A DNA stretch of 64,000 nt from Acanthornis magna (lineage: Eukaryota; Chordata; Aves; Passeriformes; Acanthizidae), in contig JAWUZG010000056.1 in assembly GCA_036785705.1 (NCBI GenBank), forward strand, positions 15,234,001 to 15,298,000, read 5' to 3'. Positions 1 to 13,415 of the stretch are shown one piece after another. The position numbers were made by a program, and so were the translations under genes. The notes under the pieces were generated by a model. The model saw nothing but the letters and a program-made list of their open reading frames with translations, made no database searches and was not told where the DNA came from. How positions within the stretch are numbered: the first letter of the stretch is position 1; each line of letters opens with the position of its first letter.

Positions 1-2369
1 CATCTTGTATTATAGCCCCTTGTGGGTACTTTTATAGCCATTTAATACAAAATTAACAGAAGACAGCCATAGAGGTTTACGGTACAGCAAACCTGGTTGT
101 TCCCTTTCTATTTGCAGAATAGTTTTTATTATTTGGGGTACATCTTGAGAGGTGAGTCGTGCTTTAAATAAATTTGTTTGGAAGCACACGAAAATGCTTT
201 GAAATGGGAGGAGCAGAGCTGACTCATGCAGAGATGAGGCTGCAGCACTTTCCATCGTCCCCACAGAAAGAAAGCATGTAGGGTTGTGTGTCCTAACCCT
301 TAAAACCATACCGAGACCAATATCCTGTGCTCATCTGACAGCATTTAATTCTTAGCCTTACTAAAGTCAGACTTAGGTGGACACCCAAGAATGTGGATGG
401 CCACCTAGAGCTTATTCCTTGGAATTTCAGTGAGAACTTGGAAACAGAAGAGATTTTGTGGCTTTATATTATCGTAACGCAGATTGATGTGGACTCTATA
501 GACTCCTAAACCATGCAGAAGATTTTATGAGAGCACAAGAGTGAGCATATGCTTCTGTAACAACCCAAATACAATATATATGTGTAATACATATACATAC
601 GTATGTATTTATGAGACACACATCACTTATATGTAAGTGTCATATATTTTGAGAACATTGCCCCTGTGCTCCTGTGTGTATCTCTAAGAAAAAATTCATG
701 AAATTACAATGGACAGGTATTCATCCCCATTTAATGCTAACTTCCACAAGTTTGCACTCATTACACAGACTTGAATTTTCTACTCATTTTTGTAGAGCAA
801 TAAAGGGGACTTCTATGTTCACTTACCTGTTGTCAATTACTGACGCCTCATTACACAAATCACTTGGAAAGCTGATGAGGTTTTATCTAACATAGAGGCC
901 AGGTCAATCAATCGTCATCAGACCTGTGGATCTTCAATGGACATTGAAAGGTTAACCCAGTTCTTCAGGGCCTCCATCATGTCAGCAAAAATTAGCAAGA
1001 AGGTGGCCAAGTTGTCAATAGAGCACAGAGACAATTAGTTAATGATTAGAATGTTAGCACTTGGGGAGTTGATAACAAAATGAGCCATCTTGGATACATT
1101 TGCATGCATTTAGAAAATCTATATAGCTTGGTGGGATGGGAGGGAAGTCTGTGCATATGGTGCAGTAAGGAGTGCCATAAAGCAGAATTATGTGTGTCTG
1201 AGTGTATCGTAGACTTGGCTGTGCTAAATGAAGCCACTGTATCAAAAAAACTGCACATTTCAGTTTATCAGAGTCAGGTACTTGGCTTTGCTGATGTACT
1301 TAGTAGCCAGCATCAGCAATGAGACTGCTGCCCTGTCATCATAACCCCATTTTCAGCTAACTGATTATGGATTTGATATGTTCTACAGTAAGCACTGGCC
1401 TTACCAGTTGTGATTAAACTTGAAGCTTGCTAAATTAGGGACAAGGTAAAATTAGAAGACTTCCCCCTCTTTAGGATTTCATCACTTAATTTTATTCTTG
1501 ACTTCTTTCATAAGGATATTTTGTAAGACTTCTGCCAGCAATTATAATTTCATTTTATATCCCTTGTTGAAACATGAAATTCTCTGTCCATATCACCAGG
1601 CCAGGGTACCTCCTTGTGCTGGCTGAGGCTTCTTAACTGGTTTAGGCATGAAAAATAAATGTTGGAAATAGTCTGCATAATTACTTGGACAAGTGGGTTT
1701 TGATCGTTTCAAGGTCTCCTTTACCTTTGTGCTCTCTGAGGTTCAGACACATTTCTGATGCTCACGACTACATTTAAAAATTGCTGAAATGTTCTGCCAT
1801 TGAAGTATTGCAGAGATTTATTTTAGGCTGTTAGGTTTCTCTCTACCTTTGATGGAAGACTAGTGTAGGCTCTATATCTGAATCGCATTGTCCACCATTA
1901 TAAACACCCCCTTAATAAGAGACATCCACTCAGTGTCTAACAAAAGAATTCCTTGGATTCTGAGAACAGCTTTAAGAAGATATATCATATGTACTATAGG
2001 TTACCTTGTGACCCAATTGCCTTCCTATTGATGTGCTGATACCTGGACTTATGTCTCTGAGTGCTTTGACATACAAGTATCCAATTATATTCAATTTAGA
2101 TTCAGGTGGCAAAGACCTTCACTTTTATTTGCAAGCATAGATTTTGTAAGTTTTAAAGGAAATGTCATGAAGGGAAAGGGAAGATTTTCAGATGGCTGAC
2201 TCCAGCTTTGTGTTTTCTACCCCTACAACCCTCTGCAAGCTGTAACAATTGAAGTCATAATCATATTTATATGAGATTTAGCGAGAAAGGGGCATGAGAT
2301 GACCAAGTGGTGGTTTCTGCAACAGTGAAAGTGAGACATTACAGTCTCCAGCATCTGTTCCGACAGTTT
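1..2369. other. AT-rich non-coding DNA, no gene seen
   Basis: Reading frames on both strands are short (under about 100 codons) and low in information. None resembles a protein family I know. The only structured spot is an alternating purine-pyrimidine stretch around 570-650. It holds a perfect 16-bp palindrome at 593-608 (ATACATAC/GTATGTAT) and a small hairpin at 624-639 with arms CACTTA/TAAGTG. Such TA/CA-rich palindromes are common in AT-rich vertebrate DNA and need not be functional. Confidence 0.65.
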
Positions 2370-2770
2370 CCAGCCCTACATTTTATAAACAAAAAAGGCA
2401 TCTCTTTCCCTCCTGTGAGCAATAAAGGGGATGAAAATGTGCTGTAAAGACATCCGCATTTGGATTGTCGCATCTGAAGCAGAAAGTCTAATTGTCTGGA
2501 ATATTAGTCCTCCATGCCATTGTGATGAGCCTTTATGAGTATCTTCCTCCAAGTGTATTGAAAAACTCAAGTGTGCTTGACACTGAGCACTAATGTTTCT
2601 CTCTACACGTTGATGTTGCCGTCACGAAAATGTGTCATGCCTTGGAGCTGTAACTTCCAAAGCAATTACGCACAGGAAATATTTCGGATTAAGTGAAAAT
2701 AAAAATATCATGGCCAGTAAACACTGTTTCATTACCAGGCTTGTGATCAGTGTTGGTGTGTTTAAGCCAT
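2370..2770. promoter_or_regulatory. Candidate conserved non-coding element
   Basis: This stretch differs from its surroundings. It has no simple repeats, keeps isolated CpGs in an AT-rich context (for example near 2453, 2469, 2620 and 2668), and packs short motif-like words such as GCAATTACGC close together. That texture is typical of conserved vertebrate enhancers, but no alignment was possible, so the call is inference only. The open frame at 2376-2570 on the minus strand matches nothing I know. Confidence 0.22.
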
Positions 2771-4077
2771 AGTCATACTGTGCTGTCTTTATTCTTTCAT
2801 TATTCCCTTTATTTTTTCATTATTCGAAGGATTTTCTTTTTATCCGCTAAGTTCAGGTTTAAAGATATATAACAGGGCAGATTCCACATTATTACATCTG
2901 GAGTTATTCAGCTGTGATGTGCCAGATTAACCAAGAGCAAATTTTTGCCCACAATGTCATAGGAGCAGTCACAAAGAGAGACATATTTTCTGTAAAGCAC
3001 TGCAAACTCACACCATTGGATTGCACTGGTGGTACCCAGACTTCTGGAACCAGATGCATCCCTTCTTTTCACCTGCTCTTCACCTCCTACAGAGGAAGCC
3101 CTTTTCCCCCTGGGATGTATTGTCATTCTGCCTCTTTGACCTCCAAACTGACAGAAATGGTTAAACTTCCTTCGTGAAAGTTTTCTTGTTGGCATTTTGT
3201 TGAAATGCTGCTCGTACTTTAATGCCACAGTATAGATTTTAAAGGATGGTTTCTGGTTCCCTAAAGAAATTCCACAATAGCTGTTGAGCTATTGCAACTA
3301 TTGCCTTTCTTGTTTCTCATTTCTTTCTTGCACTTTGATCAGAAGCTTTGTTGAAATGTGTTGGTGTTGGGCCAAGGGAAGTTTTCTTTTTTGTCTCATG
3401 CCAGCTACACTGAAGTAAATTTCGGAGTAGAAGAATGGGCTAAGCAGGGAGTCCTGCTTGGGGAATGTAAACACTATTGTGGGCAGTATGTTAAGAAATA
3501 TCCTGAAGTTAAAGTCAAAACTTCTATCTAGATGGGAAGAGATGCCCATAGGAAAACAAAAAAGCACTCTGAGGATTTCAGTTGAAATATTTATTGACAT
3601 CTATTTAACCACCGATCTCAGAGTGTTTTTATATGAAAATAATAAAGTCCTGAACCACTTCTGCCTAGTTTTTTCTAGAAATAAAACAAAAAACAACTGG
3701 AAAAGGACATTTTAATGTTATTTTCCCTGTAGGTAAAAATAAAAAACTAGCATGAAAGCTGTTCCCTTGAGATCTCTTGGCAAGGAAGACCCATGAGCCT
3801 CCTGTACATTTGGATAACAACAGCACCTCAGAGCTCTTTGAAGTTATACCCTTCAGTACTAATCTGATTTCATTCAAAAGAGAAATCTAGGATGATGTTT
3901 ATGAGGGTTTGCAGTTTCACCATGGTTTTGATCAGAAACAGATGGTGTATCTGAAACAATTAGAAAAACTTTTGTTTAGAAGCAGCCCACATGTAATTGA
4001 CTGTTTGATGTAGACATCATAGCATTTGGTGTTGGGGAGTGAAACTTGTACATTCATTTAAAATTTGGTGTGCTAGG
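2771..4077. other. Non-coding DNA, no gene seen
   Basis: Frames of about 85-106 codons overlap on opposite strands at 2908-3228 and 3298-3715. They have no recognisable domain, no consistent codon pattern and no paired splice signals, so they are treated as chance frames. No repeats were recognised. Confidence 0.6.
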
Positions 4078-4155
4078 ACCTCAGCAGGTGTCAGCTGGCT
4101 TTGCTTCTGGAGGCCGTGTCAGTTCCCATGAGCTGAAGATCCCAGCCCACAGCCC
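4078..4155. repeat. Fossil of an ancient palindromic amniote repeat
   Basis: The two ends read CCTCAGCAGGTG... and ...GAGCTGAAGATCC. This is the layout of a hairpin-like interspersed repeat that is abundant in turtle and crocodilian genomes. There, a 'CCTCAGCTGGTGTAAATCAG' arm is followed by an inverted arm ending in AGCTGAGGATCTGGCC. The match is from memory and diverged, with the central part weakest. I cannot assign a database name. It is probably far older than the bird radiation. Confidence 0.4.
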
Positions 4156-5287
4156 CTCCAAATGAACAACCATCTTTTTATAAAATGCCCAGAACCACAC
4201 CCTTCTCTAAGAATAATGTCATAGAAGATGCACCAGCCCCAGGCAGCTAAAAAATTGGGTTTGTGCTAGAAGATGACCCTGCAAAATTACTTTTGTTAAG
4301 GCCTCCTTTGACTGTAAGTCCAGCTGGGCATTGCTAGGCCTGGAGCATTTGTGAAGGCTTCAAATCACACCAGGCACCAAGATCAGGGCTCTGGGTGTGT
4401 TTTGTTTTCACGTACTATTTACATCTTCTCTAAGAATTAGTTCTCAGTTGGGATTTTGCAATTAAATCAACGTTTTCCTACCAGAAGGTGGGAAGCTCTG
4501 AGTTACTGTAAAGGAAGAAGCCAGTGTACCCAATGTGAATGTGAGTCCACTTTTCATGACTAGAGACCTTCAGGGGTGGCTGAAATTTAGACATGCAGCT
4601 GTGGGAATGGTGGGATCAGGAAAACTGCTCCGAAAACTGTTGGTGATCACTCTTCTGTAAACTCTAGTGTGATGTAACATTTTCTCCTTGAGGGTGGTAA
4701 TTACAAGAGAGTTCCATGAGCAGACACTTAAAAGGTTCAGTCGTTTCCCGTGAGTTTTCATTGCTAGAAGAATCTACCTTGTGCCTAAAATTCGGCGTCA
4801 GCCAATAATTCTCATGCATGGTTTCACACATCTGTACGTGTGGACATGTGTTCAGTATAGATTTTTATGGATTTTGAACGAAGAGCAAACAGAACCAGCT
4901 GACCACTTAGTCAGGTCACCTGCTTAATAGACACCGTGGAGTTGTGCTTGCTGAGAATTTGACATTGCGTTGTGGGAGACCAAGACTCTCTCTCACAAAG
5001 GATATACAACATTCTTTCAACAGCAACAGGAATAGACACCAACACTCTTTAGAATCCCACTATATCTACACAAAGCCAATTATCTCAAATTAAATGCTGT
5101 TGAACAAACTCTGTTTAACGTCCATTAAAACCCCTTTTAGCACTCCAGTTGTAACGGGATAAAAATATATGTCATAATGGGCCCAGGTACATAAAAGTGC
5201 ACATTTAAACCCCTTCAGATGCGTGTGTAGCATGAGAAAAAGACATAAATGTGAATCAGCCCATGTATAAAATGACTTTCACCCACG
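4156..5287. other. Non-coding DNA, nothing recognised
   Basis: Only short frames occur (longest 63 codons, minus strand 4570-4761). No simple repeats, transposon ends or RNA genes were seen. Confidence 0.6.
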
Positions 5288-5430
5288 AGGCCCGGATTTA
5301 TTCCACCTAACTTTAGGCACTTAACCAGGGTGCTTAAGGATATTCTCTCCCGTGGCTCTCCATGGAGTCAATGGAATGAGAGAGGCACTGCAAGGAGGCA
5401 ATTTAGCCTGTCTAGGATCTGAATTGTCCT
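5288..5430. repeat. Fossil of an ancient amniote interspersed repeat
   Basis: The left part carries CACCTAACTTTAGGCACTTA and the right part CATGGAGTCAATGG followed by a GGATCTGAATT-like end. These words and their order resemble a repeat common in turtles and crocodilians, in which 'CCTAACTTTAGGCACCTAAG' precedes an 'ATTGACTTCAATGG' block and a 'GATCTGGGCC' end. A 10-bp palindrome CTCCATGGAG sits at 5358-5367. Identification is by remembered motif order, not by alignment, and the family name is unknown to me. Confidence 0.42.
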
Positions 5431-8400
5431 TATGAGATTCCTGTCTTCCTCCAGCACCTATTTAGTTATTTGTAGGGTAACACTGCTTTTATGGTAGGTA
5501 CTTCAGTTGGCTGCCTCGTGTGGGGGAGATAAATCTTGGCCAAGCACATTGAGTTGGAAGGAGCTGTTTACGTAGCACTGTTGCTGTGATTTCTTTGAAG
5601 TTATGAACATTCCCTCAGGACTCTTAGTGATAAAAAAATAATAATTTAGAGATAAGCTAAGAAATCTTTAGGGTTTCTTTAAACCTTTATACCATACTCC
5701 CTGCTTCCGTACACAGCATTAATATTGCAAAATACGCTGCAATGAACCAGTTCCTCAGAATGCCAAATTTTCCTTCAGTATCTCTGTTCTCCAAATACAA
5801 AGATCTGATTTCTTGACTCAAAGGCAGCAAACAGTGATTTTAAAAAACACTTGGCTATTTGTATTTCTATTAGTAATTTTCATGAGTTGCTGCAACAGCA
5901 TGCAATGAGTGTAAAAGTCAACAAAAAAAAGTTTTAAATAACATTAAATTTGTTCCCTGCCAAAGTAAACACCATGGTGATTCTGCTTAAAGAGAAAAAT
6001 CCATCCTAGCATGGGCAATCACTGTTTCCTTCTTGCATGGACTGGGAATGTATGAACAAGGAGAACATTTCTCCTGGAATAAAATGATGGGTTTTTAGTA
6101 TTCATCCATTTTCTCACTGCCTAAAATGACTTTACATCATGCAAAGCTGTCTAGATGGCATTGTTTTTCTTCCAGACTCGTGGGCTTTTTTTCTTTACTT
6201 CTAGGTCCAGTTTGAGTAGCTCCACCTTCGCTGCCATGTTCTCCCAACAGCAGGGGAAAGGTGTGTTTAATTTATCTTTGAATAATGTCATTCCTCATTA
6301 CTCAATGTGTAACTACATCTTACCCCAAATATGGCTCTCTTTGGGTGGTGGTGAATGTGCCTGTGAGGATCAGACCAATTCCACCTTCCCCAGACTGATT
6401 TTAGCATTGATCAGAGCCAGATGCTTCACAAGAGAGTGCGAGAAACTCCCTGACAAATAACATGATATAATCTGCTCATTGACAAAAGCTGTTTCCTTTT
6501 TCCATGGAGATTAAGTACTATTTAAAGTATTTAATTTTCTGTAATTGAATCAAGAGTATTAGAGTACAGCTTCGGTAATTTTTTGTCTCTTGCTAAATTT
6601 TTATCCTCAATAAATATCTTGTGGCCTAGAGAACCACAGATTAATTTGTGCATGCTGCAAGAAGTAAATTCAGATATCAGTTGTCTTTCATTTTCACAGA
6701 ATATCCCTTCACCCTGCATGATAAAGCAAAAATTCAAGTTTTATCTGATCCAGGTTTTGGTTTTTTTTATTTTTTGTAACTCATTCTACATTTTCTATGG
6801 CACCCTCACAAACTGAAAATGCATACCTAAAGGTCTTACAGAGGATTTTGAATAAAAAGCAAATAATGAAATAAGTCATTAGCACTAGATCACTTTGCAG
6901 CCAGCCTCAAAAATACCTTCAGCATTAAAAAGGACTGGTGCTTTTTTGAAGGGAAGTCTACTGCAATATTGCCACTCATTTCCAAAAATCTGTGTACAAA
7001 TCTGTTTCTTTGCTTTCAGTTGGTCACATTTTTTTGAAACACTTGTGTTTTGGGGAAAAAAAAAAATGTCTTATGTACTCAATCTTTTCATGAAAATTAA
7101 AGCTTTGAGAACAGTCAATTTTGTAAAAAAAAAAAAAAAAGAAAGAAAGAAAGAGAGAGAGAAAGAAAGTTTCAGACAGATTAAAGAGATAAAGATGACT
7201 TCTAAATGGTTCTAGCCTAGAAATTGGTTCAGTTTGCATAATTGGACCCCAGCCTGTGAGACTGCAGAATTGCAAGTAGCAGATGACAGATATTAAACTA
7301 GTTATTCCTTTGACTGAGAATTAAGGAATGGAATAGGGTGTGCTACAAGTGAAATTAGTAATTGGATTCAGCTCTGAGAGAATAGAATTGACTTGCTTTG
7401 GAGCTAGTGAGAGCTCAACTCAAAAGTTGTGCCAAAAAATTGAAATAAAATAGTTTTTTAAGGTTTGAAAAATGCCAGTGAGATGCTGTAGTTAACTTTA
7501 TCATTGTTTATTTATTTGCATTAAGGCAGTGCCCAGAGAGCCAGTGAGACCTAATCAAAAAAACATGAAAGGGCCTAAAACCTAATGTCTAATTTTATAG
7601 ATTTAAGTAGTCCCCATTGGCTTGTTTACATGACAAGTGACAACAACTAAATAAATTCCAGATTTAAGGGAGTAGCACATACTAATCGCTGAATGACTAA
7701 GACTGACAAAATTTGTCTCCTTTTCTGCTTGGCCAGGTTAGAGTGATTATGGTTCTTTAATCTTTTTCCTTTTTTTCCACATTTATATTTCTGATGCCTA
7801 AAAAACCTATCCCTGAACAATTTCAACAGGGTTGAAGTAGCTGATGTGGATTAAAAATCCACAAAAGCTGTCAATCCTGATACTGAAAGCTCTTATTTTT
7901 GGGGGGAGAATGAGTTAGTGGAGAAATGAAAGGGTAAAGGCAGATATTTCTCTGAGGAAGGTTGCAGAACAGGATCCTGTTTCACACATTAAGGGGTGCC
8001 AATAGGAGCTCACATTTATTCCACCAAAAATTACCAGAAAGACATAACATGAAATAAATATTAAGAAAGGTCTGCATGATCTTGGAATTCTGTTAGGATC
8101 TTCCAGATTATGGAGCTCTCCAGCCTGAATGAGTACCAAATTCGGAGCAATACTTTTCAAAAAGCCAATTTGAACGTGTCATTACCCGCGAGTATTTTGG
8201 AGCTCTCCAGGAGTAGATATTATACACCATTTTCACTTGTGGGTTGTAGAAACCAGCAATAGCTTTATGAAAATTCGGGCATTGGTACAGAATCAAAATC
8301 AATCAACACCATGGTATGAGAGGAGCTTCTTTAGACACTAAAAACAATGAGGTTCAAAGAAGTCAACACACTTACATTTAAGGGAGCACATCACAAAGCG

Positions 8401-9050
8401 AATTGGGTCATCTCAGGGAAATATAAAAGCATTATTCTTCTGAGATTTGAAAAAAATACATAATTACTTCTTCCACCAAGCATGATTCTTTTAAATAACC
8501 TTCATTTTTGTCCCTTGGAAATGAAAAGAGGTTTACATTAAAAAGGCATTTCCTCTGACTCTCTGTCCTTGAGCAGCACAAAATGTAAACTATACCTTTC
8601 CCTTCTTCCTTTGAAGAAAAAGGAGTTTCAATCTTCTTCTGTGAACACGGTCCATTTAAATAAGGAGATGGAGTCCCATCTTTTCGATCAGCTTTCTTTG
8701 TTTGACTTGTCAGTAATAACACTTTAGCTGAAATTGTACAGGCGTCCTGCTAATTTAGTAATTATTGACACGGTGCTGGGCAAGAAATGATAGCAAACAC
8801 AGGGAACTGTTAAGAAGAAATGAAATAAAAGATCTTCATATCATTGTTGAATAATGGTTGAGATCATTTTGTGCTCTAAGTAGGCCCAAGACACCTTTTT
8901 CCATTTTCTCGACACATTTATAATTTATGCTTTGTAATAGTTCCAAATATTTTTAGGACTCCGTACTTTGTTTGAGAATCCAGAAGAACCGAATGAGAAT
9001 CACGAAGTGCACACACAGATGAGCGAGGGGTGTGACCTGCCATAGCTTTT
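5431..9050. other. AT-rich non-coding DNA, no gene seen
   Basis: Frames reach about 106 codons (6895-7215, plus strand). That frame runs into a homopurine tract encoding only Lys/Glu/Arg, which is an artefact of the repeat. The word GGAGCTCTCCAG occurs twice, near 8111 and 8199, but without longer flanking similarity. No RNA gene or transposon was recognised. Confidence 0.6.
7125..7169 (+). repeat. Homopurine tract: A16 then (GAAA)n/(GA)n
   Basis: Sixteen A residues (7125-7140) run directly into GAAA and GA repeats ending at 7169, giving 45 nt without a pyrimidine. This may be a microsatellite grown from a poly-A stretch. No retroelement body is recognisable immediately upstream. Confidence 0.9.
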
Positions 9051-12000
9051 GATTTAAGAATGATCCCTCATTTTTTTAAATCCTTCTTCCTTGTTTCTCA
9101 ATTTATCATTGTATTTCGGGCTGCCTTTGCTCTGGCTGAGCTGCCTGGGCAGTCGACCCCATTGTGTGTGGCTGGAGACAGAGATTGCTTTTGGATTTCG
9201 CCCTGTTGGCAATGCCATGGCAGCTTTACTCAGCACAAGCAACTCCCCAGGGACCTGGTGTGCAGAGGTTTTAGTGCCATTTTAAGGAAATCTGAGAGTT
9301 TCCACCCCAGGGGTGTGCCACTCTGCCCTTTGTGTCGGATCCTGGAATCCTGACTCACGTCTGTGAGTGAGGGTCCAATGCTGTGCTTGCTTTGTACTTT
9401 GTAGATGAACGGGCTCATTAATATTGAAGTTCCTTATTGAGAAAATATGGACGGGATGGTTTTTGTGGGTCCTGAACATCTCAGGGTGTTCTATGATAAC
9501 ATCACAGTGAACTTGTGCATTTTTTAAGTCCTTTCAATTCCTTTTGCCATCTCCTCTAACTGGACCTTACCAGAGTAATTTTCTAGACCTTCAATTCCTA
9601 AAACCTTTACAAAGTTTATTAAAAATGCCAAGGTTTCTCAGAAATGGAGACAAGACCCTTAATTAAAGAGTTCTTTATCGATGTGAATCTGTAACTCAGC
9701 TGTGGGCAAAAGACCTTTGTTCCCACCATGGAGCTCATGCACATAAACACACAGATCTGTTACTTCTCCTTTGAATTAAAACTTGGGTCCTGGCTGTTAA
9801 TGGCAAATGTGTGGTGCAGCTTGGCAGTGCCATTGCCCTGTGGAATCAGCTGGTGGTGACACCGAAAACGTGTTTTCAGGGGTTGTCCTTAGCTAAACTC
9901 GCCTCTTCTTCGTGGACTGAAATAACAACCACAAAAACAGTGTGAGGATAATTTATTGGGGTACCCAGGGCTGACTATTCCATGCTGGACTGAGTGTTTT
10001 GAAACAGGAGGCAGGACAGGGCATGCAGAGCAGTTGATCTTTAAATCGAAGGCCTTAATAAAAGGAAATAGAAAGTGATGTTTTAGTGGCAAGATTATAT
10101 CAGTGTCTGTGCAGTGTATTAGATTTCAATGCAGTTGTATATTGATTTATACACAAACTCATACGAAAGCTGTTCCTTCACACACTGGTCATGGAATGAG
10201 GGATTTTGCAGCGTCCAGGGACATGAAACCCATACTTAGTGGCTGGTTAGAGAGGAAAGAAAAGGTTTATTAATGTTGAAAATAATGAGGGCTTCTCTTC
10301 CAGGACCACTGCTGTGGTGGCAGCACAGGTCTGTCCTACCTGCCTGAACACCCTCCCACCTCACTCAGTGTCACAGGCAGAGTTTCAATCCAGAGTCACT
10401 CTATCATTTGTTCATATTAAAGGATTCTGGGTCTTTTCGTTCCTGTAAAGCCTCTGCAGCAAGAGGTTGCAGTGATAGAAACAAAGCAGTGAAGCCAAAT
10501 TAAACTTTGCATGTCTCTGACTAACCTACATCTATCTGCTCCTCTGCACAAATTATTTGGCTATGAAAAGAGGAAATGCAGTGACAGATTTTGTCGTAGA
10601 CGTGTCTGTCTGCTGCCCTAAGGCTACACCCTGCACACACAGAATTCCCTGAGCCACCCCTGTTGCTGTTCCTGGGAGCTGGGGGTGTGTGTTTGGCTCA
10701 AAATTTGGCCAATGAATACTTATAGGTGATTTGTCATAAAATAAATGTTGTGTGTAATTTTTAATGTAAATGTAGGTAAGATTTTTTTTAAAATTAAAAT
10801 GGGGGGATTTAATTAAGAAGAGGGGTCCATTTGGAGATCCCTCTTCTTCCCTACCTGTACATATCCTTGCAAACAAAAAGAGTGAACCTTTACTCTTTTG
10901 TGTCATTAGATTTTAGGGTTTGGGTCACTATAGGCATTTTCTTTCTTTTGCTTCCTTGCCCAAGTTTTTTTCCATAATCTGGCCTCAGTTTGGAGGCTTT
11001 TGAGGTGGTTTAAGGAATGACAGGGAAAGAAACGGAAAATTATTACTTAAAGGAATTTCCTGAAGGAAATTTCTGAAAATATAAATGAAAAATGCATCTC
11101 TTCTAAAGCAAAACACTCTAAAAATATGTATTAAGTTTTATGGCTGTGTGGCACTCTGTGCATATGAGGCCATTAACATGCCCTCAGTTTATACCCACGC
11201 TTTTCCAAATTCCATTAGGACCTACATTTTTTAGTCATTCCAAGAGACTGCAAACTTTACTCCAAGTGTTCCAAAATGATTCGTGTTTGTTTCGTTTATG
11301 TGTGTTAAGTCAAATAAAATATTTAACAGAGCTTGGGTACAAATTGGAAAGGACCTCATCATTGGATGGAAACAGAAGATGTAGCGAAAAATCGCATTAA
11401 AGAAAAATTTGTATCATTTTCAGACAAAAACTGAAATGAAATCTGTTTACAAACCCACCAGCTGTCACTGCTACTTCTAGTTGCAATGTATTGCATACAC
11501 TGAGCTATAGACTTGCAGTCACAGGCATTACTGTAAGGTTTCTGCTGGGAAACTGAGCCTAATGCCTTTTCAACTTCTATTTTTTCTACCAGAATGGGAA
11601 ATTTAATTTTAGTGCCTGCATGCTTTTTGATTTGCTGCAACAGTTTTTTTTTTCCTTACATTTTAAGGCAGATTTTATTTAAAGCAAACAAACCAAAGCT
11701 GGGGTCCAAGTTATAACAAAGGTAAAAATGATCAATGGCACTAAAATTTACAAAATACTGTTGCAATATGGCCGTGGCTATTCTGAATTCTTTCAAGATG
11801 TAGGTCTTAGTTTGTAAAGCAAGAAGAAATCTTGGATATGCACTTAAAATTTATGGCTTCTCTCAATTCACTGCCTGACACCAAATTCATTGCCCTGCAA
11901 TGGGCAGGACGCAGTGTTCGCTTTCTAAAGGGAAAAGCCAAGGAGATTTTTCCTTGTGTGAGGAAAAGAATAAGTACCAAATATTCCAAGTGCTAGAAAT

Positions 12001-13119
12001 GTTTAAGGCACACACTTACAGATGCGCCAAGCTAAAGCACATAAGCAGAGTTGGTGCCCGAGGCGCTGTGATGAGGACTTGGTCTCAAAATGAAGAACTA
12101 AATGCAGATCTTCTGCCTGCCTGTGCTTGAGCTGCTGCAGAGAGAGGAAAAAAAAGTAGCCAGAAAGAGAAACACTTTTATTTGCGCTTGAAGGAAACCT
12201 TTTTTTCAGATTTATGAATATTTTTACTGAAAAAGAAGGAAAAAAAGAGCAAAATTTTGAAATAGAAAACCTTTTAAATCAGAAAATTAAAATAATTTTG
12301 TTTTGACACTGTCAAAATGAAACACACTGACTTCATTTCGGTATTCTTTCGAATGTTTTGTTCCACAAAATATTCAACCAGAACTAGGGAGAATGTGCAG
12401 GATCTCTGGTTTTTGCCAAACAGTTTTTTGCTTGCCTGTGTTTCTATTCTGCTACATTTATCCCACAGTCAAGTTTCTGATTCAGAGACCACCTAAGCCA
12501 AAGCAGGGCTTAGCGTTGCCTCCAGCACATTCAAAACAAGTTCCTAGTGAAAAATGAAATTTTCTGGGCTGTTGCAGTGGTCTGTTTTCCCAAGACTGCA
12601 TTCATACTGAAGGGAAAAACTTCATAAAGTCCTTCATTTATGTGCATGCAGTTTTATGTGCTGAGACAAATGTGGTGTTCAAGCAGGGTGCGTGGTGAAA
12701 TGGAATACTCTTGCTGGGAGCCCTGCTTGGGCTGTCTGCATTTCCATTTTGTTCCCACTGTGGAAAACTGACCCCACATCCTGTCCACAGGGACAGCTGA
12801 TAACAGGGCAGCGTAATAGGGTTTGCACCCACACAGACAGGCTGCTTCCAAAAAACATTAATTTCTCATTTTTCCCCTGTATCTCTAAATATGGGTGCCG
12901 GTGTGGGGAGTTGCTGTGCTTAATATGCAGCAGAGCACTTATGGACATGCCCAGACTTTCTGACCCAGAGGATGGAGCGTGAGGGGAAGCAGAGAGAGGC
13001 AGAGGAAATCAGCAGCCTTAATTGTTTCTATCCCAAATGTAAATATCCATACATAAAAACACCCCCTAAACCTGAAACCCCGCACCGACTGGTCCTTTTT
13101 AATCTTAATTTTGAACAGT
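9051..13119. other. Non-coding DNA, no gene seen
   Basis: Frames up to 117 codons (minus strand 10553-10906) match nothing known. The piece at about 9100-9260 retains CpGs in TTTCGGG, GTCGACC and TTCGCCC within an AT-rich context and could be a small conserved element, but the evidence is weak. A-rich and T-rich short runs occur at 11640-11660 and 12140-12260. Confidence 0.58.
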
Positions 13120-13382
13120 TGCTACTCCAATTAAATTCTACCACCTAGCATTTTCAAACAGCTCTTAGTTGTTTCAGCAAACTCTTTTAATGGACAGCTG
13201 TTTTTGACAGCTCCTCCTGATTTGCCAGCGCTGTGTCATCTGCCAGAGCAGGAGGACCCATTTTGTATTCTGCTGCTGGCACTGAGGGGATATGTAAATG
13301 TACACATGAATCAGTTGTCACCAGCACAGACACACTGTGGCGAGATGATCAGAATGTGTTGGGAGTTTAGTTGGCTTAAAGT
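13120..13382. promoter_or_regulatory. Candidate regulatory element with MEIS-type motif
   Basis: The segment contains TTGACAG (13204-13210), the core recognised by MEIS/TGIF homeodomain proteins, after a nearby GGACAGCTG E-box. Further on it has ATATGTAAATG, which resembles a POU or forkhead half-site. It is free of repeats and ends at an A-rich tract. Motifs this short occur often by chance, so this is only a candidate for cross-species comparison. Confidence 0.2.
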
Positions 13383-13415
13383 GGGAGGAAAAGGAAAAAA
13401 AAAAAAATAAAAAAA
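13383..13415 (+). repeat. A-rich homopurine tract
   Basis: The tract is GGGAGGAAAAGG followed by about twenty A residues interrupted by one T at 13408. It is low-complexity sequence with no element recognised upstream. Confidence 0.85.
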
